From Terfezia claveryi (taxonomy: Eukaryota > Ascomycota > Pezizomycetes > Pezizales > Pezizaceae), in assembly GCA_015179025.1 (NCBI GenBank), contig WHUX01000059.1:62001-126000 (forward strand): a stretch of 64,000 bases of DNA, in the 5' to 3' direction. Every line of letters starts with the position of its first letter. Within the stretch, counting starts at the first letter, position 1. The position numbers and the translations under genes were made by a program. Under the pieces are notes generated by a model that was not told the DNA's origin, ran no database searches, and saw only the letters and a program-made list of their open reading frames with translations. This document shows, piece after piece, positions 11,337-21,959 of this stretch.

Positions 11337-12279
11337 ATGTCATCCACAGAAGAAATAGACCCCGTCCTAACCTCCATAAACTCCGCCATCTTCAAAGACT
11401 CCCTCACCCCCATTATATATCGGAAATTCACCAACCGGTCCAGCACGAACCCAAAACAATCATCTGAATTAGATATTCCCATTTCAGAATTATCCGAATT
11501 CATCGATGTTTGTTTTTCCTTTTCCCCACCCCCCAATCCCCACAGTTCCCCACATAGTCCCACTCCGGCTAACCCCCTTTGTAGTACCTCAGCGACGAGC
11601 TCTTTCCCACACTCCCCCTTCCCCTCCGCCAACTAACCTACACTGGCAAAGACTCTACTCCTTCACCAGAAACCCTCACATCCCTGTACCACGTGCAAAC
11701 CCTCCCGCACACTTTTTCCGACTCACTCATTAGCTACGGGATTATCAGCGACGACGACGACGCAGGGAAGATTGCCCTCGCGGCAATACAGGAGTATGTA
11801 GATGAAGCTAGGAAGCCACCGCCAATTTGGAAGGAGACCAGGAAGGAGGAGTGTGAGATTTGCGAGAGGAATGTGGCGCTGACATATCATCATTTGATTC
11901 CCGTATGTAAAATCTTGGGGGGGGAAATGGATTATTGTATGTTTGTTTGCAAGTGGGCTAACCTATTATGATCGGGCACAGAGATCAACGCACGCAAAAG
12001 TCCTCAAGCGGGGATGGCATCCAGAGTATATGCTCAATAGCGTTGCTTGGATATGCAGGTTCGTAACTTCTCTTACCCCCCCTTCCCTAATATCATCAAA
12101 CTCACCATCCCACCAGGCCATGCCACAGCATGACCCACCGGGCCGCCGACAACGAGACCCTCGCAAAGGAATTCTATACAATTGAAAAACTCATGGAAAG
12201 GGAGGATATGCAGAGGTGGGCTGCGTACCAGTCGAAGCGGCGGTGGAAGGGGCCGAGGAGGTTAGATCGAGTTTTTTAA
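11337..12279 (+). CDS. HNH-finger protein of a fungal family
   Basis: Four exons: 11337-11580, 11652-11902, 11982-12058 and 12117-12279 (phases consistent, 244 aa). The N-terminal third is variable and Ser/Pro-rich. The C-terminal half is the conserved part: CEICERNVALTYHHLIPR, then KRGWHPEYMLNSVAWICRP, CHSMTHR and a helical tail ending WKGPRRLDRVF. The CxxC, HH and CxxCH spacing is that of an HNH/treble-clef finger. I remember similar uncharacterised ascomycete proteins with this order of motifs. The HH and the later H could form an endonuclease centre, but nuclease activity is inferred only. The exon 1 to exon 2 junction (GTAGTA donor, CTAAC branch point, AAAG acceptor) is the least certain; the other junctions reconstruct the conserved motif exactly. 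Confidence 0.72.
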
Positions 12280-12624
12280 ACCAACTGGAACCTGACTTTG
12301 GAGTGGTGGGGCCTGAGTGATGAATTTTGGCGATGGCATGGCATCTGAGGGCACTTTTATATATATATATATATATACGTCTATCCATATTACCTCTAAC
12401 GAGCATGAATACCAATTATTGGATTTCTGGAAGGAGTAATTCGAAACGCCTATAAAACACCATATGCATATGCATATAAAACACAAGTATCACTATTCTC
12501 ACTTTTTTTTTTTTTTTTTTTTCTTCAAACCCATAATATCGAAAAACATGATCCCATATCCTACCCTCCCGACTTCCGGAATAGGCAAGTCCCATAAAGA
12601 TCACGTGATCACCCCCAAAAAAAT
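12280..12624. other. Convergent 3' region with AT and poly-T tracts
   Basis: The 3' flanks of the HNH gene (+) and TSR3 (-). It holds an AT microsatellite (about 12357-12376) and a 20-base T run (about 12503-12522). No coding signal. Confidence 0.6.
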
Positions 12625-13914
12625 TCAAGGAGCTCTCTTCGGCGCTGAAATCACCGTTCGCGAAAACACCGCCACTAACTCCTCATTCTCCTCCATCACC
12701 GAACCGCGTATTATACTCGGGCCCTGGTCCTCTTGGATGGGGTACGCCTCAGCAATAGACACCCCATCATCATCATCATCATCATCATCATAATCCGAGT
12801 CTGAATGCTGAGTGTTATGGGAGGTCTTCTGCTCAGTATGTTTCTCTTCACGCTGTACATACGGTCTCCTAGCTGTTTGCGGTGTCGACGAGAACGCTTT
12901 TGACGCGAGGACTTTTTGTCTGAGCATAGCCATCTCGGCAGCGTCGTCTTCGTCGGAGTCACTCTTGGGAGGGGGGAGAGATTGTTGAGCCTGGACGAAC
13001 CTATCCCCCCCATCCTCCTCCTCCTCTTCTTCTTCATCGTTCTCATTCTCATCCTCAGCCTCACTACCCTGCCCTCCCTCTTCCTCGTCCTCCCCAACCG
13101 CATGCCTCCTGTCTCTATTCCTATTCCCCTCTCCCCAAATTCCCCCCGAGGCATTCGCGCTCTCCTCCCTACGCTTATCAAACTCCCTGTCCAGGGCTTG
13201 TAAGTAGTCCTCTTGAGCCTTTTGGACCCCGGCCGAGTCAACGCATTTGCAGTAGCGGGAGAGGAGGTCGGAGTTGATTGCGAGGAAGGAGGAGCCGTAA
13301 GAGAATGGAGAGAGGATTTGCTCAGCCCAGTCGGGGTGATTGCAAATGGCGAAGGTGGCGGCGAGGGCTTCAACGCAATTGAGTTTCCAGGGGCGGCCGT
13401 AGTTGACGGTGTTGGCGGCAATAAGGTAGGGTACTGCACAATGAAATACCGATATTAACCAGATCCATTCTATGGAATAAATTAAAAACCTACCAGGACT
13501 CAATGCGGTGGTGGTGGTGGGAAAACTCACATAACCTCTCACACCTTCCCCCGATTTTCCCAAACGGCACCTCCTCCAGCCTCGCCCACGAGCACTCTAC
13601 CACCGCGGCCCCATACTGCTCCAACGTCTCCTGGTCGGCCGGACTCACAGGAATCTTCCCATTCGGAGTAACTACGACACCTGCATGTTTCTGACCGATG
13701 CGCAGATCCCGCATGAGACCTAATCGGATGAGTTTTTTTCCTGAGCAGCGCTTGGGGTCGCAATGTTGCATGTCCCAAGCCGCAGCTTTGAATGGGGGGC
13801 GGAAAGGGGCAGTGCCGGACTCGATGTCCGCTGCGCTGCGGGTGATGCGGGAGCCGCCATGGTGGGTGCGTTCGCGGGTGACTTTGGGGGTTTGGGGGTG
13901 TTTTTTTTGGGCAT
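12625..13914 (-). CDS. TSR3: 18S rRNA aminocarboxypropyltransferase Tsr3 (apparent frameshift near the start)
   Basis: Two exons, 13914-13531 and 13433-12625, joined by a GTGAGT/GCAG intron. The core reads AWDMQHCDPKRCSGKKL, then PNGKIPVSPADQ, YGAAVVECSWARLEEVPF, LLPYLIAANTVNYGRPWKL and NCVEALAATFAIC, all hallmarks of Tsr3, which transfers the SAM-derived acp group to the hypermodified pseudouridine of 18S rRNA late in small-subunit maturation. The C-terminal third is acidic (runs of E and D, including a CAT-encoded D tract) as in fungal Tsr3. The ATG at 13914 has a good context, but its frame leaves the core frame at an eight-base A run (13908-13901 on the minus strand). With nine A residues the ATG would read straight into the conserved core through a basic N-terminus. 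A sequencing or consensus deletion is more likely than loss of this near-universal gene. Confidence 0.88.
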
Positions 13915-15254
13915 GGTGGGAGATAGTGGGTGGTAGAGAGATGGGGGAGGGTGGAGCTGCTGGTGTATATGTATGTAGGTGCGGCCGGCGGTCTGCGGGG
14001 AATAAAATGACGTTTGGATGGTGGGGTTTCGCCAAGATTAAAGCTGTCCCTGCAAGAATCAATTCTATAAGGCGTTGAGACCCAGCCTTTAACGAAGTCA
14101 AGAATAACAACCAAACATTAGTTGTAAATGACATTGAGTTCACTTGGACGTTCTCTAGAGAGGGGGGTTAGTGAAGAAGAAGCTGGTATCATGAAATGTG
14201 TTGAAATGTGGCAGGATGTTGAGACGTCATAATATCCGTTTCCTTGTTTATATCCCTCGATTCTTCTACAACAATGGCCAATCTTCTTATGAAGATTCCC
14301 AAAATCCTTCAAAAGCATTTGCAACTATGTTTGAAACGACCAAATCAAGAGAACTCCGAGGTATGTTTCCGAGATGTTCCAAACCAAAGTTGCGCGTTTC
14401 TTTGGGCCTTGCTAGTTGTCTGTGTCGGAATATAGTAATTATGTAGTCGATGTTGGCCATATATTGGATCATCATATTGGACCGACATATTATTGGATTC
14501 ATCATATTGATCATCATTTACGGCGGCCGGGTGAAGTTGAACAAACAATCGTAGCAGTTGCGGTTGGTTGGGCAGAAACAGTGATCGAGGCGGTAGTCAC
14601 TTGGGGTCAGGCCAAGCAGGCCTGTTGAAAGGGTATCGCCCAAGACCTGAGATGGGGGGACAGTCGGTGACGAAGGGAGGATGACGGACATGTTCTGGTA
14701 TGGTCTGTACTGTAGTAGGCAGATGATCTGAACACTGCCGTCTGCTCGGAACCTCCTATCTACAAGTACCAGCCTGTCCTCTATTGTCAGCCATGCGAAT
14801 ATACACCGGCCACCGCAGTGCCCTAATCCCGGAGAGCTGTTCCACCATTAGCTGCGAAGAGGAGAATATGCTCAACTATTAGCCATTACCTCTACTCGCA
14901 TCCCTCCTAATTTATTGCTGTGATTTTTGGCCTGGGGTTTTGTTTTATTTCTCAGAGTGATGGGTCCATAATTGAGTAAAAGGCACGCGACAGGGCTGAA
15001 GCCATCAGCAATATCCCCGCCAAGCTGATACATTTGCAGCCAATCGCTGAGCCTCTTCGTAACACCCCCCCCCCGCACCCTCTTAGCCCCTCTGTATTAT
15101 TTATATTACGACTGAACGTATACGTCTACGTTTCCAGAGCAAGGCAATATATTCTGCACAGTTGATCGATCTCAAGCACGGTACCTTAGCCAACTCACCA
15201 CTCGCATTCTCACACATCAATAAACCAATCAGTCTGGAAGCTGCAGCGTATAGG
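13915..15254. other. Intergenic between TSR3 and GGA (divergent promoters)
   Basis: TSR3 and the GGA gene diverge from here. Contents: a small patch of imperfect repeats on the theme tattggatcatcatat (about 14450-14520), a poly-C run (about 15066-15076) and mixed sequence. Short open stretches have no recognisable motif. A long weakly open frame extends the TSR3 core frame to 14143, but its hydrophobic start is unlike the family and is explained by the homopolymer frameshift at 13901-13908. Confidence 0.5.
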
Positions 15255-17876
15255 ATGGCGGCGAGGGATAGATTTAGTGGATATCCCGGGGAGCAGACGC
15301 AGCTGCAGCGATTTATACGTAAGGAGCTATGAGCTTTGGAAATGGCTGGATGATGGCTGATGGCTGATGGCTGATACGTGGGGCAATAGAGAGAGCTTGC
15401 GACCCAGCGAATTATGAGCCGAATTTGGCATTGAATTTGGAGATTGCGGATTTGATTAATTCAAAGAAAGGGAATGCGTGAGTACACCGTCAATCGGCCA
15501 CGAAATACTGGACATGGAGTCAGTCCGGTATATTGACAATGGCAGGGTTTGGGGGGTTCAAGTCCACGGGAAGCTGCAGTTGCGATAGTTAATTACATCA
15601 ATAATCGAAATCCGAATGTCTCCCTACTGGCTCTGTCGGTACGTCTAGTCATTCTTACACTGTTCAACCACATTGCTTTGGCTAATGGTTGGTGGATATA
15701 GTTGTTGGATATATGTGTGAAGAATTGTGGATATCCCTTCCATTTGCAGATCTCAACCAAAGACTTTCTCAATGAGCTCGTCAGGAGATTCCCCGAACGG
15801 CCCCCAGTACGGTCGTCAAGAGTACAGATGAAGATACTGGAAGCTATAGAGGAATGGCGGTGGACAATTTGCGAAACTAGCCGGTACAAGCAGGACCTAG
15901 GATTTATTAGGGATATGCACAGGCTTCTTAGTTACAAGGGATACCAGTTCCCGGAGGTTAGGAAAGACGACGCAGCAGTTCTAAACCCATCAGATGTAAG
16001 TTCTTACAATCAAAACCGCAGGGGGGAGTGGTAACTAACATTGCCTTCACAGAATTTGAAATCAGCGGAGGAGATGGAGGAAGAGGAAAGGGCGGCACAG
16101 TCTGCGAAGCTTCAGGAATTGATTAGAAGAGGGACACCAGCAGATCTACAGGAGGCAAATCACTTAATGAAGATTATGACTGGATATGATACCCGCAACA
16201 AGACAGACTACCGAGCAGAAGCTGCGAAGGAGTTGGCGAAATTGAAGCAAAAGGCGAAGCTCTTGGAGGAAATGCTGCAAAAGGTCATTCCAGGAGATAC
16301 CATTGGACAACAAGATGCCTACTCAGTATGAACGTCAATCTGGCGATCAGTCCCATTGTTGATACTAACTTTAGGCGTAGGACTTAGCCAATGCACTGAA
16401 GATAGCCCAGCCAAAGATTCAAAAGATGGTGGAAGAAGAGAGCGATGATGCAGCTGCTGTGGTTAAATTATTGGAGCTGAACGATATTATCAACACCACA
16501 ATTGAGCGGTATAATCTGATAAGGAAAGGAGATCACAGTGCGGCTGCAGCTCTACCTCTACAGCCATCAATTTCTCCTGGTCCCTCTTCGACGCCTACGC
16601 TCAGGCAACAGGAAGTGTCGTTAATAGATTTTGACGGAGATAATGGAACCCCCTCAAGTTCAGCGCCCAGTACAAGGCCAGAAGATGATCTACTAGGGTT
16701 GGCATTCGGTGATTCTGGGTCTGGAAGTAGTAGTGACATTTTTGGCACCGGTGGAGGAATTGCTCTAGGATTTGGCGCGAATACAAGTATGTTTATTCCT
16801 CTCGATACTATTAAAAAAAATGGCATGCTAAATCTAACGCAACAGGTATCCCTGGGCCCCCATTGCTCTCTTCCACAATGCAAACAAACACCGCAGGAAA
16901 ACAAAACATCACCCCAGCTCCCTCACCCACCCCACCATCGTCCTCCCCATTATCAAAACCAAACCACAGTGCTTTCTCATCCCTCTCCAACCCTCCACCC
17001 ACATCCCTAACCAACGCCTTCGCGAATCTAAGCAATCGGAGCACTCCAATCACATCCTCGCAACAACCCCTTCACCAACTCCAACTCCAACGCTCCTCTC
17101 AGCCCTCACAAAATGGGGGGGAACTAGACGATTGGGCAGACTTTGCATCGGCTTTACCACCGGCATCGAATGCACCAAAATTGACGGCAAATGAGGTTTT
17201 GGTACACTCGTCCAATTTGCATATTGTCGTGTCGGCAGAGAGAGAGTTTGGGAGTGGGGATGGAGTAATGGTATTGAGAGCGAGGTTCTCGAATGCGTGT
17301 GCTCAGCCGATTTATGAATTGACGTTTCAGATGGCAGTGCCCAAGGTGTGTAAATTTATATTTAAGCTGCGTCTATCAAATTAACCCCCCCGGTCTCACC
17401 CCCCGGTCTCACCCCCCCGGCCCCAACCCCATGTACCCTTTCCAACTGACACGGAACACACGCACCCTTACTATTACCATTGCGATAACACCTTTCGTCG
17501 GTCTCATTTTGGGTTTGGGGAATTGGGAGGTCTTATTTCTATCCTCATACTCTTTTAGTTTATTTGCTCTTTATCTGGTTATCCCCTTTTATCCAATTAC
17601 AGCCTCTCCCTCTCTCTCCCTCCCACTGCATTCAACTGACGCAACAACTGAGCTATGTCTCATTAGTCCTTCCAACTCAAAATGGAGCCTCAATCCTCCC
17701 GCTTTCTCCCGGTCGGTCAACCCGACGCGGTCACGCAGCGGATAAGAGTAACCGGAATAGGCAGGGGCCAGGGCGGCGCGCTGAAGATCAAGTGGAAGGT
17801 TAGTTATAGGGTGGGTAGTGAGACGGCGGGAGTAACGGAGGAGATGGGAGTTGTGGAGAGGTTGCCGGCTTCGTGA
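15255..17876 (+). CDS. GGA-type clathrin adaptor (VHS-GAT-GAE)
   Basis: Eight exons: 15255-15318, 15390-15477, 15563-15638, 15702-15995, 16053-16325, 16381-16786, 16846-17345 and 17667-17876 (636 aa, all phases consistent). Residues about 15-160 form a VHS domain (LNLEIADLINSKKGNAPREA, LDICVKNCGYPFH). About 190-320 form a helical GAT domain (LKIAQPKIQKMVEEESDDAA). A Ser/Pro-rich hinge with SLIDFD and DDLLGLAF clathrin-box-like motifs follows, then a C-terminal GAE ear (LTANEVLVHSSNLHIVV to KIKWKVSYRV). GGA proteins bind Arf-GTP through GAT and sort cargo from the trans-Golgi network to endosomes. The last intron is unusually long (321 bp) and holds a C-rich direct repeat. The gene is divergent from TSR3. 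Confidence 0.92.
17384..17430. repeat. C-rich direct repeat inside the last GGA intron
   Basis: Three tandem copies of a roughly 15-base unit of the form ccccccggtctcacc lie just after the donor of the 321-bp intron. No coding frame runs through it. Confidence 0.6.
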
Positions 17877-19870
17877 TCGTAATTATTAGTCTGTGTTATC
17901 CCGGGAGATACATGAATTATTGGGGCGGTAATATCTCGTTTGGGTTGGGAATTAGGCTTTTGATTGTAGTTGTTGATTCGTTATTTATATATGGTGATGG
18001 TGACTGTGATGGCGATGGCGATGGTGATGTTGTGTTTCTAAGCTTGGTGATAGCCCACTTCTGCTGTGATTCCTGTGAAATGATGCATACTTACCTAGTT
18101 GCAAACTGTTTATACTGTAGGAACCCTACCAATGACCTAGGATTACTTCACCCAGGAAGGGCTTAAGGGTTTACGCACGGGAGACCAAGGATGCCGGGCT
18201 ACGGTGCAAGCTATTGGTTTGGGGGAAGTATATATATTAGCAATTAACAACCAGGTAATTGAGCTACTACTTTGGTATAGGGAGATTAATGTGTATAGTT
18301 TGCCTCCTACCGGTATACATGTCGAGATGGATATGCAACACAAAACATGATTTGATATGCGAAGTTGATCTATATGTAAAGTCTAGGATCTCACTCACCA
18401 TGATGATTAGGCTGAGGATCTGATTACAGTGTCTCATAGGTACAGTAGCATCATATCTGATTCTGAATATTGCCAATTTTGAACTGAGGTGCTAACGCAC
18501 GGCGGCCAGATTACTAATTTATGAGAATCTGATACAGTACGGAGGACGCATTGATATGTATCGGATTTTCAATTACTACCTAATTTAGGCTGAGAATCTG
18601 ATCTGAGAGAGTCGGTTGCACTACCCCTCGCAAGAATGGGGGTGGGCAAATGCCAAATAATTGGACATAATTACATGACAACACCCATCCTTAACTTATT
18701 CTTTTGCTTTTTCCTGTAGTTATCTTAATTCATCTGCAGTTATTGATAGGATATGCTGCAATGTCAGCAGGCGCTCTATAAGCTATATGCAAGAGGTTGG
18801 ATAACAGACCCCCAGTTGGGTCCCTATTTCTTTATCAGAAAGGTTCTATTGTGACTTGAACTTAGTTTCGTTGGATTCAAATATATCGATGACGATGACA
18901 TCTTCTAGGCCAGCCAAAACGGATTCCTGGTTTCAACCATTTTATTCCCAGACGAGTTGAATCCTCTTTCGACTCTCGTAGTAAACTTGGGACTTGTTTT
19001 GTTCTTATTCTAGGTTGAGCTTGAAAGAATGCTACTGTCCAATGTAAAAGATCGTAGTGAGCAGCCTGCATGATACATACTACCCTTTAGCCTAGGTATC
19101 GTTGGACATTGTGACACTGGTACTGATGGACAAACACGACTGCTTATAGTCTTCACAACAACGTTTGCTTTGGATTGACTGTTGAAACGAGTAAGTGTTA
19201 CTTGTTCCAAATTCGTCACACGTTCCACACTAGTCATACAACGTCATCCGGCGCTGCTTTGGGGGTATATCTGGAGCTTCCAGCATATAGAGTAGACATT
19301 GAGTATACACACATACACACATACATATTGTTTACGTACTCTTGCACGTTCGCACATATTCTCCTTGTCCGTTGAATTATGTGATCGTTGACTGGTCATA
19401 CATCTATTCTCCGTCGCACGTGTTGCTACTCGTAGCCCTGTCATTTTTTCCAACATGAACCATTATTATATATTAAATTGTCTTATCTGAGGTGTCGTAA
19501 TGACGTCATTGGTGAATGCAAGGAACTGGCTCTCAGCAAGATATACTGCTGTGTTCCATTATTGGGTGAGTGCAACCTGTTATCAATCTCAGTACTTATC
19601 ACATCCCATAAGACGTGCCAACCAGACTACATAAGCATAAAAAATTACCTCAGAGAGGGCCTTGGTATGACGGCTACTTCTTTGTAGAAATCACGTGACA
19701 CTCCCGGCTCAGAAGCTAAGCTTTGAGATCGATATGCACGCGACCCTTTCTGGATTCATCCGGAGTAAACAGCTCCCACTCTCTCTATCTGCAAGGGGTT
19801 TCACAAAACTTAACCTCTTCGCAAAAGCTTTACACGCATCTACATTTCTAAAGTTTTACAGAGTGTCAAC
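17877..19870. other. Intergenic, AT-rich, no gene seen
   Basis: The 3' flank of the GGA gene followed by about 1.9 kb of AT-rich sequence. It contains a GATGGC microsatellite-like patch (about 17993-18025), repeated 'tgagaatctgat'-type words (about 18360-18605), a CA-rich patch (about 19305-19327), an 18-base word (18614-18631) also found at about 61992-62009, and one reverse copy of the dispersed TAGTCTGGTTG motif (19615-19629). Nothing coding recognised. Confidence 0.5.
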
Positions 19871-20442
19871 ATGAGCGGAAAGTGAGGCGGAAAGTTCTCA
19901 AAGCCAACAAGAGGTGGAAAGTCTGCTAGTTGACCTTTCAATCAGGAGATAGTTACTGAAAATGGGCAGGTGGAAAGGAGTTCTCTTGAAGCTTAAACCT
20001 CTAGATGAGTCAGAAGATAGACCCGGAATGTGGGATGTATGGACTTTTTAACGCTCACTCGCCACTTGACTGTGTACATGAACTTACTGTCTACTGCAGG
20101 AGGGACCCACCCCAAAGGAGTCTGATTCAGACAATAAGGGGAGGGATAGTACCGCAACCATCTCTCGACAAGAACGCTGTGCGGCAGAAAAGGCTCACAA
20201 AGAAACAGCTATAGCGCCCGGAAGGGAAGACAGTTGAGGCAAAGGCGGATTTGGCTAGGTTGGCTTTGATAAGTAAGGAGAGGGAGTGGAGGCGAACGCG
20301 AAATGAGGCAGGTAGGCGGGTTTTAGATCCATGACATTCGTTTTACCTGCAATCTTTGCTAACCATCAATGTAGACCTTGAGGAGAGGAAAGCAGCAGCC
20401 GCAGTGAAGTTGGACTCCAACTTCCGGAAGAAAGAGATATAG
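19871..20442 (+). pseudogene. Decayed PDAP1/PAP1-type phosphoprotein gene
   Basis: Fragments of the small 28-kDa heat- and acid-stable phosphoprotein (PDAP1) family can be read in order across frame changes: MSGK, stop, GGKFSKPTRGGKSAS (19871 on); LLKLKPLDESEDRPGMWD (about 19985-20035); TPKESDSDNKGRDSTATI and SRQERCAAEKAHKETAI (about 20110-20215); TVEAKADLARLALISKERE (about 20235-20295); and LEERKAAAAVKLDSNFRKKE ending in TAG (about 20380-20442). The family is conserved and the order of blocks is correct, but in-frame stops interrupt the first block and frames change between blocks. The region from about 20310 to 20374 looks like a preserved intron. Assignment is from memory of the family's KKF(S)...GMW...EKAKK architecture. 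It sits directly upstream of the NOP9 relic on the same strand. Confidence 0.62.
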
Positions 20443-21833
20443 CAGTTGGATTTTTCTTGGCATTGGACTTTGTACATCCTATCAATAGCAACTGGTTACA
20501 TGTATCACTTGATAGGTGGCACAGTACTATTACAATTCTAAATGAATTGATTTGCCATACATAGTTGATCAGCCTTACCAATTATTTCTTATCGCAGCTA
20601 GCTTTTTGCCAAGACTGTTATCAAACTAATATTAGTGCCTCGACCCTCAAATCAATTTAAACTCACGGACAACAAGGACAACAAGCAAGCTTTTACAAAA
20701 TGCATAAGGAAAAGAGGAAGCGCGGGCGAAGAGCCGAAGAGGCCCGACGATAGCAGGAGGGGGAAGTCAAGCATGTCGATATTGACATGCCAATGGAGTT
20801 CTACGATGCTCCTGGCCAAGGGCCGACTACAGATAACGCAGCGAGAAGGCGGAGGTTGCTAATTACATCCGATTTTTAGGTATAGGAGATATAGGGTATA
20901 CCCAGGATGCGGAAGTTGTAGAAGGACTGCCATTTTTCGGGTTGTTGGATGAGCAGGAGCAGGAATGTTTCCGAGTCCAGGATGTTCACGGCTAAGAAAA
21001 TGATGAGCTTGGTGACGCCAAAGCAGCTGAAGGGTCTGTTTCAGAAATGCAACGGCAACTTCATGCATTTAGTACAACATCGATTTGCCAGCCATTTCTG
21101 CGAGCTGTTTCTACATTCTGCAGGAGGAGGATGACGGCGTATTGGGAATGAGGAATGCTATGGATGTGGACGTGGATGAGGTTTTGGCTAGTATGGAGAG
21201 CTTGTTTCTATTTACATTGAATGTTAGATCATGTCCCGGCTGGACGATATTGGCTAATTGGTTTGCTAATATATATGCTGTTGCTTTTACGAGTTGGAGC
21301 CCTTTTTTCATGCATTACTCACCCACCCATTCGCATCACATACCATCCGTGTTCTCTCTTGGTACTTCTGGTCATGACACGAGCAAAACAGCATCTACAA
21401 GCCTCATACAAAGCCGGAATAAGGAGCATAAGCTTGCAACTGACAAGCTCGCGGGAGAGAGGAGGGTCCGGGCTCATTCGAGGAAGCCACTGGCAGGATA
21501 CTCAAAACCACCAGTGAAAAAATCGGAATACGGGAGTTGAAAATTTGAGCCACGCATCCTGTGGAAAGCCCTACTTGCAGTTCCTTCTGCAGTTAGTGCT
21601 CCCAAGTGTCGAAGCCACTGGGAGGAAGAGCACCAAAAAGATACTCTAAGCCAATCCACTTTACTATCTAAGTTACTTGGTGGAAAGGAAAGTGTGGGAA
21701 ATACCAGTGCATCTGCCTTCCTGCAGAATCTGCTTTACGGCTCAGTTGGCTCTCACATGCTTGAGGCCGTGTGTAACGAGGCGGGACCAGAGGTAGGGCA
21801 ACCAAGGGGTACGATGAACCGGGCAGGGAGCGG

Positions 21834-21862
21834 TCACACATGTAGGGTCTCTACACGTGTGA
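21834..21862. repeat. Imperfect hairpin palindrome in the NOP9 relic
   Basis: Two 12-base arms (TCACACATGTAG and CTACACGTGTGA, one mismatch) flank a 5-base spacer. A related palindrome lies about 100 bp downstream. Confidence 0.6.
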
Positions 21863-21934
21863 TGGCAGATAGGGGAGGGCAGTACCTTGGGGTGGGGGTG
21901 GGTCGTCCAAGGGAAGACCAGCTGGGCTCAAAGA

Positions 21935-21959
21935 CACATGTAGGGGCCCTACATATGTG
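21935..21959. repeat. Second hairpin palindrome sharing the same core
   Basis: The arms read CACATGTAGGG and CCCTACATATGTG, nearly complementary, sharing the ACATGTAGGG core with the palindrome at 21834. The pair may mark a small inserted element that interrupts the NOP9 relic between the LEAVCNEAG block and the ARLPSIARND block. Confidence 0.5.

Noticed and set aside
12711..13439. 242-codon minus frame overlapping TSR3 exon 2
   Set aside because: Alternative frame of TSR3; lacks the conserved core and is Pro/Arg/Met repeat-like.
13915..14143. N-terminal extension of TSR3 with a hydrophobic start
   Set aside because: Unlike any Tsr3 N-terminus; better explained by the homopolymer frameshift after the ATG at 13914.
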